Assembly (NCBI GenBank): GCA_937121005.1
Contig: CAKZKB010000051.1
Location: 1 to 7,178 of the forward strand
Source of the DNA: an uncultured cyanobacterium
Lineage (GTDB): Bacteria > Cyanobacteriota > Cyanobacteriia > Cyanobacteriales > Geitlerinemataceae
Length of the DNA: 7,178 bases
Direction of reading: 5' to 3'
Below are positions 1-5,486 of this stretch, piece by piece; within the stretch, counting starts at the first letter, position 1, and the number at the start of each line of letters is the position of its first letter. The notes below the pieces were generated by a model. The model saw only the letters and a list, made by a program, of their open reading frames with translations, made no database searches and was not told the DNA's origin. Made by a program: the position numbers and the translations under genes.

Positions 1-811
1 TGTGGAACTCGACGACAACGAATCTTTTAATTTCGAGCAGTATAAAACGCTGCTATCGGATAAAACCAAATTAGTCAGCGTCGTTCACGTTTCTAATACC
101 CTCGGCTGCATCAACTCGGTGAAAGAAATCGCCACATTGGCTCGCGATCGCGGTACGAAAGTGTTAATCGACGCTTGCCAAAGCATCCCGCATTTACCCG
201 TAGACGTGCAAGAGATTGGCTGCGATTGGTTGGTGGCTTCCGGTCATAAAATGTGCGCCCCGACGGGGATCGGTTTCTTGTATGGCAAGCTGGATTTGCT
301 GCGACAAATGCCGCCTTTTCTCGGTGGTGGCGAAATGATTGCCGACGTATTTTTAGATAAGTCTACTTACGCCGACGTTCCCCACAAATTTGAAGCGGGA
401 ACTCCTGCCATTGGCGAAGCGATCGCCTTGGGTGCAGCCGTAGACTATCTTAGCAGCATCGGTATGGAGAATATCGCCAACTACGAACACGAACTCAGTG
501 CCTATTTGCTCGAGCGGTTGGCGACGCTTCCAGAAGTTCGGGTTTACGGGCCGAAATTGGCTAAAGATCGGGCAGCTTTGGCTTCGTTTACCACTGGAGA
601 AGTACACCCCCACGACTTATCAACTATCCTCGATCGCGCTGGCGTTGCCATTCGCGCCGGACACCATTGCACCCAACCCTTGCACCGTATTCTCAAAGCG
701 CAGTCTACCGCTCGCGCCAGCCTGTATTTTTATAATACTCGTGAGGACATTGACATTTTTGTTGCTGCCTTAAAAGAGGCGATCGAGTTTTTCGGGAGCA
801 TTTTTGGGTGA
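1..811 (+). CDS. sufS: Cysteine desulfurase SufS, 5'-truncated by the window edge
   Basis: This is the C-terminal 269 residues of a class V (NifS-like) aminotransferase-fold cysteine desulfurase, read from base 2. It removes sulfur from L-cysteine with PLP and passes it as a persulfide to the SUF Fe-S assembly machinery in the cytoplasm. Visible residues are the cofactor-binding Asp/Gln in IDACQ (57-60), the Schiff-base lysine in SGHK (K83) and the catalytic cysteine in RAGHHCTQPL (C223), which is the SufS-type (group II) active-site context. The full protein is usually about 405-420 residues, so roughly 150 N-terminal residues lie upstream; the GTG at base 2 is an internal codon, not the start. 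In cyanobacteria sufS normally closes a sufBCDS cluster, so sufD is the expected neighbour to the left; this is inferred, not seen. The stop is TGA at 809-811, and the next gene is convergent. The family call is secure. A general NifS/CsdA paralogue is the only alternative. Confidence 0.95.
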   Translation, partial: VELDDNESFNFEQYKTLLSDKTKLVSVVHVSNTLGCINSVKEIATLARDRGTKVLIDACQSIPHLPVDVQEIGCDWLVASGHKMCAPTGIGFLYGKLDLLRQMPPFLGGGEMIADVFLDKSTYADVPHKFEAGTPAIGEAIALGAAVDYLSSIGMENIANYEHELSAYLLERLATLPEVRVYGPKLAKDRAALASFTTGEVHPHDLSTILDRAGVAIRAGHHCTQPLHRILKAQSTARASLYFYNTREDIDIFVAALKEAIEFFGSIFG

Positions 812-843
812 CAACAGTTAAAGCCCGGTTTCTCGAGTAGGAG

Positions 844-1272
844 TTACAATTGTGGCGGAATCCCATAATCGCGATCGCGGCGATAGTCCCGTAAAATGCG
901 ATCGTGGTCGAAACATAAATTTTGGGGAAGCTGCCACAAATCGAATATCTGGAAGTGCTGAGCATCGTCTCCCGCTTGCGGTTCTCCTGTTGCTGTCGCC
1001 ACGAACACCACGCTGAGGGTGTGCTGGCGCGGATCCCGATTCGGATCGGAATAGACGTGGAACTGTTTGACGAGCTCGACTTCTAACCCCGTTTCTTCCT
1101 GCGCTTCGCGGATCGCTGCGGTTTCTACTGACTCGCCGTAGTCTACAAACCCGCCGGGAAGCGCCCAGCCTAAAGGCGGATTTTTGCGCTCGATTAAAAT
1201 AATCGGCCGGCTGGGGCGATCGACCAGTTCGATAATAATATCGACAGTGGGGGTGGGGTTGCGATAAGCCAT
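844..1272 (-). CDS. Nudix hydrolase, ADP-ribose pyrophosphatase-like
   Basis: A 142-residue single-domain Nudix protein, probably cytosolic, that hydrolyses a nucleoside diphosphate linked to another moiety using Mg2+. A complete Nudix box (G-x5-E-x7-RE-U-x-EE-x-G-U) spans residues 41-63, with G41, E47, R55, E56, E59, E60, G62 and L63 all present. The preceding IERKNPPLGWALPGG stretch and the following SDPNRDPRQHT segment resemble ADP-ribose pyrophosphatase-like members rather than MutT 8-oxo-dGTPases, but the substrate cannot be fixed from sequence. The ATG at 1270-1272 is preferred because family proteins begin near the MAYRNPTPTVD segment. A longer reading from a TTG at 1303-1305 would only add residues encoded by the adjacent heptamer repeat. 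No Shine-Dalgarno is visible; the repeat occupies that position. A minus-strand -10 candidate (TAAAAT) lies at 1366-1371. The gene is convergent with sufS and divergent from malQ. Family certain, specificity uncertain. Confidence 0.92.
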   Translation of the reverse strand: MAYRNPTPTVDIIIELVDRPSRPIILIERKNPPLGWALPGGFVDYGESVETAAIREAQEETGLEVELVKQFHVYSDPNRDPRQHTLSVVFVATATGEPQAGDDAQHFQIFDLWQLPQNLCFDHDRILRDYRRDRDYGIPPQL

Positions 1273-1274
1273 TT

Positions 1275-1309
1275 CAACGAGCAACGAACAACGAACAACG
1301 AACAACGAG
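1275..1309. repeat. Five tandem CAACGAR heptamers (STRR-like)
   Basis: Five contiguous 7-base units read CAACGAG, CAACGAA, CAACGAA, CAACGAA, CAACGAG, with no other variation; a sixth partial unit (CAAT) follows. Heptanucleotide short tandemly repeated repetitive sequences (STRR) are known in filamentous cyanobacteria. This array starts three bases upstream of the Nudix start codon, so on the minus strand it replaces the usual ribosome-binding region. Read as protein it gives the cyclic peptide FVVRCSL in any frame. That is why open frames run through it, and such coding is probably spurious. Confidence 0.85.
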
Positions 1310-1365
1310 CAATACCTCTGACGCTCAGCCGGAGGCTTGTATCCACGATCTTCTCGATCGTACCA

Positions 1366-1371
1366 ATTTTA
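1366..1371 (-). promoter_or_regulatory. Candidate -10 element for the Nudix gene
   Basis: On the minus strand this reads TAAAAT, five of six matches to TATAAT, about 95 bases upstream of the Nudix ATG. No good -35 hexamer is present at 17 bases: the position holds GTAAGA, which overlaps the GTA-N8-TAC palindrome at 1381-1394. If used, transcription would begin near 1359 and the leader would contain the heptamer array. This is a motif match only. Confidence 0.3.
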
Positions 1372-1380
1372 GATGTTAAT

Positions 1381-1422
1381 GTAACAGATCTTACCACAGG
1401 CGCAAATGGTAAATGCCATATT
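1381..1422 (+). promoter_or_regulatory. Candidate NtcA-type promoter upstream of malQ
   Basis: GTA-N8-TAC, the consensus for the cyanobacterial nitrogen regulator NtcA, occurs exactly at 1381-1394. Exactly 22 bases downstream lies CATATT (1417-1422), four of six matches to TATAAT. That is the spacing of class II NtcA-activated promoters, where the activator site replaces the -35 box. Transcription would start near 1429, giving malQ a leader of about 145 bases. The site is palindromic, but no matching -10 lies 22 bases away on the Nudix side. The six-base consensus alone should occur about once or twice by chance in 7 kb, so it is the placement and spacing that give it weight. Confidence 0.4.
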
Positions 1423-1503
1423 TGTATCTTAAGAATGATAAAAGAGAAAAAACGATCGCGCTGTGATACAGTCAAACACAGAGGCGATCGCGCGGCGCGA
1501 TCG

Positions 1504-1522
1504 TCCCCCTTGGCGCGGGGGA
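1504..1522 (+). other. GC hairpin in the malQ leader
   Basis: TCCCCC (1504-1509) can pair with GGGGGA (1517-1522) around a seven-base loop, about 50 bases upstream of the malQ ATG. No T-tract follows, so it is not an intrinsic terminator. It sits in a GC- and HIP1-rich stretch (a HIP1 copy is at 1484-1491). It could structure the 5' leader of the malQ mRNA or be incidental. The rest of 1395-1573 shows no further recognisable element. Confidence 0.35.
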
Positions 1523-1573
1523 AGTCGCAAGCGCGAATTTCCTCAAAGCACGACGATCGATTATGGAATTACT

Positions 1574-3079
1574 ATGTCTTTTCAGCGAGCAAGTGGAATT
1601 TTACTGCATCCAACCTCCTTACCCAGTCCGTTTGGGATTGGCGATCTCGGCCCCGAAGCCTATCGCTTCATCGATTTTCTAGTCGATACGCGCCAGCAAT
1701 TGTGGCAAATTTTACCCCTCGGCCCGACAGGGTATGGTAACTCTCCCTACCTGTGCTACTCTTCTATGGCGGGCAACCATCTCCTCATTAGTTTAGAACG
1801 GTTGCGCGATGACGGATTGCTATCCCAAGAAGACTTAGATGGCGCTCCCGATTTTTCCGCAGATACGGTAGACTTCGATCGCGTCAAAGAGTTTAAGTTA
1901 CCGTTACTCAAACAGTCTTGCGAGAACTTTAAAGATCGCGCCACTCCCGAACAGCAATACGAATTTCAAAACTTTTGCGATCGCGTTTCTGTCTGGCTCG
2001 ATGACTACGCGCTTTACATGGCCTTAAAAGATGCCAACGAAGATAAAAGCTGGTACGATTGGCCCGACAGCATTTCTAAGCGCGAACCCGAGGCGATGGA
2101 ACAGTGGAAGCGGCGACTCTCGAAAGAGATTTACTATCACAAATACCTGCAATTTGAGTTTGCTCGCCAGTGGTTCGACCTGAAGCGCTACGCCAACGAT
2201 CGCCGCATTCAAATCTTCGGCGATGTCGCTTTTTACGTGGCTCACGATAGTGCGGATGTTTGGGCGCACCCGGATATTTTTTGCCTCGATCGCGAAACCG
2301 GACAACCCGAATTAATGGCTGGCGTTCCTCCAGATTACTTCAGCGCCACCGGACAACTTTGGGGCAATCCCGTCTTCAATTGGGAAGTCTTAAAAGAGCG
2401 CAATTTCGATTGGTGGGTGCAGCGTCTCAGCACCGTTCTCGACTATATGGATTTGGTGCGAATCGACCATTTTCGCGGCTTTCAAGCCTATTGGGCCGTT
2501 CCCGGTGGCGAAGAAACTGCCATGGCTGGAGAGTGGATCGAAGCACCAGGAGTAGAACTGTTTCAAGTGGTAGCAGATAAACTCGGAAAACTGCCGATCG
2601 TCGCCGAAGACTTAGGGATTATTACCCCAGAAGTGGAGGCTTTGCGCGATAAATTCGAGTTTCCGGGGATGAAGATTTTGCACTTTGCCTTCGATGGCAA
2701 CCGAGACAATTTCTATCTGCCCTTTAACTACAACTCTCCTAACTGGGTTGTCTATACTGGAACCCACGACAACAATACCACAGTGGGCTGGTTTAACGAA
2801 ATTGACGACGATACCAAGTGGCGGATCGGAACCTATATTGGTAACTTTGATGCCAATGAAATTCACTGGGAAATGATTCGCCTGGCGTTAGGAACCGTTG
2901 CCAATCAAGCTATTTTTCCTTTACAAGATGCCCTGGGATTGGGAGGAGAAGCGCGGATGAATTTACCGAGTGCGGCGCAAGGGAACTGGGGTTGGCGCTA
3001 CCATCCCGAACAACTTACGGGTGAAATTCGCGATCGCTTGCGAAATCTCACTGAAACTTACGGTCGCCATCCGCGTTAA
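1574..3079 (+). CDS. malQ: 4-alpha-glucanotransferase (amylomaltase, GH77)
   Basis: A 501-residue cytoplasmic GH77 enzyme (disproportionating enzyme) that transfers 4-alpha-glucan segments between maltodextrins and acts in glycogen/maltooligosaccharide turnover. The N-terminal RASGILLHPTSLPSPFGIGDLG (residues 5-26) and LPLGPTGYGNSPY (47-59) signatures are intact. The catalytic set is complete by comparison with Thermus amylomaltase: nucleophile D298 in VRIDHFRG, acid/base E345 in VAEDLG and stabilising D399 in GTHDN. The length fits the family's usual 500 or so. The ATG at 1574 is chosen because family similarity begins there and a weak GGA lies about six bases upstream. The frame stays open back to an ATG at 1463, but those 37 extra residues are basic, low in conservation signals and partly encoded by HIP1-rich DNA. 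A possible NtcA promoter lies upstream, and a small membrane protein gene follows after 12 bases, probably cotranscribed. Confidence 0.96.
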   Translation: MSFQRASGILLHPTSLPSPFGIGDLGPEAYRFIDFLVDTRQQLWQILPLGPTGYGNSPYLCYSSMAGNHLLISLERLRDDGLLSQEDLDGAPDFSADTVDFDRVKEFKLPLLKQSCENFKDRATPEQQYEFQNFCDRVSVWLDDYALYMALKDANEDKSWYDWPDSISKREPEAMEQWKRRLSKEIYYHKYLQFEFARQWFDLKRYANDRRIQIFGDVAFYVAHDSADVWAHPDIFCLDRETGQPELMAGVPPDYFSATGQLWGNPVFNWEVLKERNFDWWVQRLSTVLDYMDLVRIDHFRGFQAYWAVPGGEETAMAGEWIEAPGVELFQVVADKLGKLPIVAEDLGIITPEVEALRDKFEFPGMKILHFAFDGNRDNFYLPFNYNSPNWVVYTGTHDNNTTVGWFNEIDDDTKWRIGTYIGNFDANEIHWEMIRLALGTVANQAIFPLQDALGLGGEARMNLPSAAQGNWGWRYHPEQLTGEIRDRLRNLTETYGRHPR

Positions 3080-3091
3080 TTCTTGACAGTC

Positions 3092-3622
3092 ATGGTTTCC
3101 CCAAACGCTTCCGGTTTTCCTATTCGTTTGTTTTTGTTAATTGGGGTCGGCGTACCGGCCCTATTTGTGGTTATCGGCTCGCTCATGTTACTCTTTTGGG
3201 GTAGCGTGACGGAGTTAGACTGTCGGCGGATCGAGTCGCAACAAATTAAGTGCGATCGCTACCACCGCCAAGGTGGTTTAATGACTGTTGGCGAAACAAC
3301 AATGGCGATCGGAACGTTACAGGGGGCTAAAGTTGGACGACAAGAATATACGGATTCCGATCGGCGATCGTACACTGCTTATAACATTTTGTTGGTCGTC
3401 GATGGCGAAGAAGTTCCCTTGACTCAAACCCATACTTCGGACTATTGGGGACGCAAAGCGGCGGTTGACGAGATCGAGAACTTTCTCGCCGACGAGTCGC
3501 GATCGTCCCTGAGTATCCGCGAGGATTTTCGATTGAATTCGTTTATCCTCGGCGGTATTTTTGTTGTTCTGGGAACGGTTGTCGGCGGTATTTTCTTGGC
3601 GGTGGGGTTGAACTTGCGGTAG
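3092..3622 (+). CDS. Conserved cyanobacterial-type protein with two membrane helices, unknown function
   Basis: A 176-residue protein with no recognised function. Hydrophobic segments at about 12-37 and 149-173 should form two transmembrane helices. Between them is a soluble domain of about 110 residues beginning with TELDCRR and containing two cysteines ten apart (C44, C54). It then has a hydrophobic strand pattern (YNILLVVDGEEVPLTQ, 97-112) and an acidic helix (DEIENFLAD, 126-134). This layout (cysteine pair, short beta-rich domain, helix ending before a C-terminal membrane anchor) recalls uncharacterised small cyanobacterial membrane proteins; that is recall, not a search result. An in-frame TTG at 3083 would add three residues; the ATG at 3092 is preferred. 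No Shine-Dalgarno is evident. With a 12-base gap after malQ it is likely expressed with it, possibly by readthrough or translational coupling. No terminator was seen after it. Which side of the membrane the domain faces cannot be told. Confidence 0.8.
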   Translation: MVSPNASGFPIRLFLLIGVGVPALFVVIGSLMLLFWGSVTELDCRRIESQQIKCDRYHRQGGLMTVGETTMAIGTLQGAKVGRQEYTDSDRRSYTAYNILLVVDGEEVPLTQTHTSDYWGRKAAVDEIENFLADESRSSLSIREDFRLNSFILGGIFVVLGTVVGGIFLAVGLNLR

Positions 3623-3644
3623 AATAGTTACGGTATTTGTAGGG

Positions 3645-3660
3645 GCGCTTCGCTTCACTC
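3645..3660. repeat. GCGCTTCG-type intergenic repeat, copy 1
   Basis: GCGCTTCGCTTCACTC lies 23 bases after the end of the two-helix gene. A related sequence, GCGCTTCGGCTTCGCTC, is at 6903-6919 in the other large intergenic region. Sharing of this GC-rich CTTCG-repeat motif between two spacers suggests a dispersed genomic repeat, but two copies in one window are weak support. Confidence 0.3.
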
Positions 3661-3680
3661 CAAATTAACATGAGTTCGAC

Positions 3681-3709
3681 TTGACAACCAAGGGTCGATC
3701 GACAATAAT
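3681..3709 (+). promoter_or_regulatory. Sigma70-type promoter for the radical SAM gene
   Basis: A perfect -35 TTGACA (3681-3686) and AATAAT (3704-3709, five of six matches to TATAAT) are separated by 17 bases, the optimal spacing. Transcription should begin near 3716, leaving a leader of about 130 bases before the ATG at 3845. No B12-riboswitch core or other known leader motif was recognised in 3716-3844. The leader contains CGATCG cores and a run of seven T just before the start codon. Confidence 0.6.
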
Positions 3710-3844
3710 AACTGACAACGAACCAAATTATCGATTGGCTGGCCGTGAGGGCGATCGATTCGCTCTTCCCAGTACCTCGGATCGATCTCAAGTTCGTGCT
3801 TTATACGATCTCTAGGCGCAATCGTCCGCTTTTTTTCTTAAACC

Positions 3845-5401
3845 ATGAACGAGCCTACACGAAAACCGCGTATTTTAATTATCTGTACCCACTTCCATCA
3901 AGATCGTTCTTACAAGCGAGAAAAAATTACGCTGCAAACCATGGCCGGATTGCACGTTGCTTCGACGATCGACACTCAAAAGTACGATATCAAATTATAT
4001 CACGAAAGTTACCACGGCCCCTACGATATTACCCGACCGGACGATGCCGATTTAGTCTTTTTAACAGGCTTGCAAAAAGACTTCGATCGAATGCGCCAAC
4101 TATCCTATATTTTCCAAAAGCGGGGAGCTTTCGTGGTTGGCGGCGGCAACATTTGTACTCTATTTCCAGAATTTGCTACAGAATTTTTCAATGTGGTTAG
4201 TGCGAGAGGAGTCGAGTGCACGGTAGAAATATTGCGCGATTTTGAGGCGGGAAAATTGAAGCGAATTTATCGTTCTCCTCAAATTCAAGTCAGCAACTAT
4301 ACTGTTAAGTACGAGCTTTTAGCAGATAATGGGATTCATCCTGCGGGCCATTTTGTTGAAGCCTCTCGCGGGTGTAATTTTAAATGCGACTTTTGCGTAA
4401 TTCCCGCAGAAGGAGCCAATCATGCCACCTATCGCATCGATACCGTTGTTCGATCCATCGAGCGAGCTATTTCCACAAGTCCCAAACTGAGCATACGGCG
4501 ACTTTTTTCCAATATCTTCTTTATTGATAATAACTTTTCCAACAACTTGCCATATATGGCAGAGTTATGCTCTTACCTCAAACAATCCCCAAAAGTTAAG
4601 GTTTGGGGTGCGTTGATTACCCAGAATATGCTTCGCAAACGAGATATTATTGCTAACATGGCGCGATCGAAGTGCCGAATTCTGTTTACGGGTATTGAGT
4701 CTTTTGATAACAATTTCCTAGATCGCCATAACAAGAAGCAGAATACTATCAACATTGATAGCGTCCTAGATGATATTCGCTTTGCTCAAAAACAAGGAAT
4801 TGTCATCACCTATCCCTATATGTTCGATCCGCGCGTTTCTTCTGTCGCAGACATGAAGAAAGAAATTGAAATGCTCGTCGATCTCGACGATCTGACATTT
4901 CCTCTGTTCTTGACAACCGTATCGCCATTAGTCGGAACAAAATTATTTTGGGAAAGCGCCCAAAAGGGCGAACTTTTACCAAACTTACGATTGCGAGATC
5001 TGGACGGGCAAACGCTAGCTTATCGCCATACCATCGACTCTCAGCAGGCTTACAGTGAATTTTTTACCCTGCTTTTCCGAAATATTATGAAGTTAGTCGA
5101 TCGCAAAAAGCTAGTCTGGAATCTGTTGAAAAAAACCTGGAATATGGGGTGGAATCATCCCGTATCCATGTATTCGTTTTATACCAGTAGCTTCACTTAT
5201 ATTAACGAGACCAAAAATTGCTCTCCAGAAGTTATCAGGAACTACATTGGCGGTAAAGATGTCCTCGATCCTCAGTACGATCGCTATCCTGATGATATTA
5301 CGCCATCCGACAAAGCTCGATATTTCGATCCCATCGAAATTACGGATGCGAACGGCGATCTCTGTTCGTGGTTGAAACGCTACAAACCTACTTTAACGTA
5401 A
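3845..5401 (+). CDS. Cobalamin-binding-domain radical SAM protein, unknown substrate
   Basis: A 518-residue class B type radical SAM enzyme. Residues about 8-135 look like a Rossmann-fold cobalamin-binding domain: a first strand RILIICTHF, then VFLTGL, then FVVGGGNICTLFPE, which matches the usual GG-x-x-x-T-x-x-P pattern. The classical DxHxxG cobalt-ligand motif is absent, as in many members of this class. The radical SAM domain follows: the [4Fe-4S] cysteines C177, C181 and C184 in RGCNFKCDFC, then IFFIDNNF (224-231) and ILFTGIES (279-286). A C-terminal region of about 110 residues (410-518) is rich in aromatic residues and ends with YIGGKDVLDPQYD and a WLKRY tail; I do not recognise it as a known domain. 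Relatives include methylases and rearrangement enzymes acting on hopanoids, tetrapyrroles and natural products, but none of those subfamily signatures is clear here. The ATG at 3845 directly precedes the first strand and has no Shine-Dalgarno. It is monocistronic with its own promoter and convergent with a CFA-type methyltransferase. It lacks any HIP1 octamer. Confidence 0.9.
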   Translation: MNEPTRKPRILIICTHFHQDRSYKREKITLQTMAGLHVASTIDTQKYDIKLYHESYHGPYDITRPDDADLVFLTGLQKDFDRMRQLSYIFQKRGAFVVGGGNICTLFPEFATEFFNVVSARGVECTVEILRDFEAGKLKRIYRSPQIQVSNYTVKYELLADNGIHPAGHFVEASRGCNFKCDFCVIPAEGANHATYRIDTVVRSIERAISTSPKLSIRRLFSNIFFIDNNFSNNLPYMAELCSYLKQSPKVKVWGALITQNMLRKRDIIANMARSKCRILFTGIESFDNNFLDRHNKKQNTINIDSVLDDIRFAQKQGIVITYPYMFDPRVSSVADMKKEIEMLVDLDDLTFPLFLTTVSPLVGTKLFWESAQKGELLPNLRLRDLDGQTLAYRHTIDSQQAYSEFFTLLFRNIMKLVDRKKLVWNLLKKTWNMGWNHPVSMYSFYTSSFTYINETKNCSPEVIRNYIGGKDVLDPQYDRYPDDITPSDKARYFDPIEITDANGDLCSWLKRYKPTLT

Positions 5402-5407
5402 GTTCGA

Positions 5408-5457
5408 CAAAAATCAGCCCCCGAAACCCTGACAGGCTGTTGGCAATAAGGGCTGAT
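5408..5457 (-). terminator. Hairpin with T-tract, terminator for the methyltransferase gene
   Basis: ATCAGCCC (5413-5420) and GGGCTGAT (5450-5457) form a perfect eight-base-pair stem with a 29-base loop. On the minus strand the stem is followed directly by TTTTT (5413-5409), as expected for an intrinsic terminator of the gene ending at 5487. On the plus strand there is no T-run, so it would serve the radical SAM gene poorly. The long loop is atypical; an internal GGCTG (5435-5439) could pair alternatively with the left arm. Confidence 0.5.
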
Positions 5458-5486
5458 GAGTTGAGAAAACAGAGCGGCGGAGTACC

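Noticed and set aside
812..843. Intrinsic terminator between sufS and the Nudix gene
   Set aside because: The gap is only 32 bases and contains half of a palindromic repeat, but no full stem or T-tract could be found.
1273..1305. Eleven-residue N-terminal extension of the Nudix protein
   Set aside because: It would start at TTG and consists almost entirely of translated heptamer repeat; the ATG at 1270-1272 fits the family start.
1275..1309. CRISPR array
   Set aside because: The units are seven bases and contiguous, with no spacers.
1463..1573. 37-residue N-terminal extension of MalQ from an upstream in-frame ATG
   Set aside because: The family N-terminus begins at the ATG at 1574, the resulting 501-residue length is normal, and the extension is basic and encoded in HIP1- and GC-rich DNA.
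3543..3791. 82-codon minus-strand open frame
   Set aside because: It overlaps the two-helix protein gene and the plus-strand promoter and shows no protein-family features.
3716..3844. Cobalamin riboswitch in the radical SAM leader
   Set aside because: The leader length would permit a small regulator, but no B12-box-like core or convincing multi-stem structure was seen.
5402..5486. Bidirectional terminator serving both convergent genes
   Set aside because: The T-tract exists only on the minus strand; on the plus strand the stem is followed by mixed sequence.
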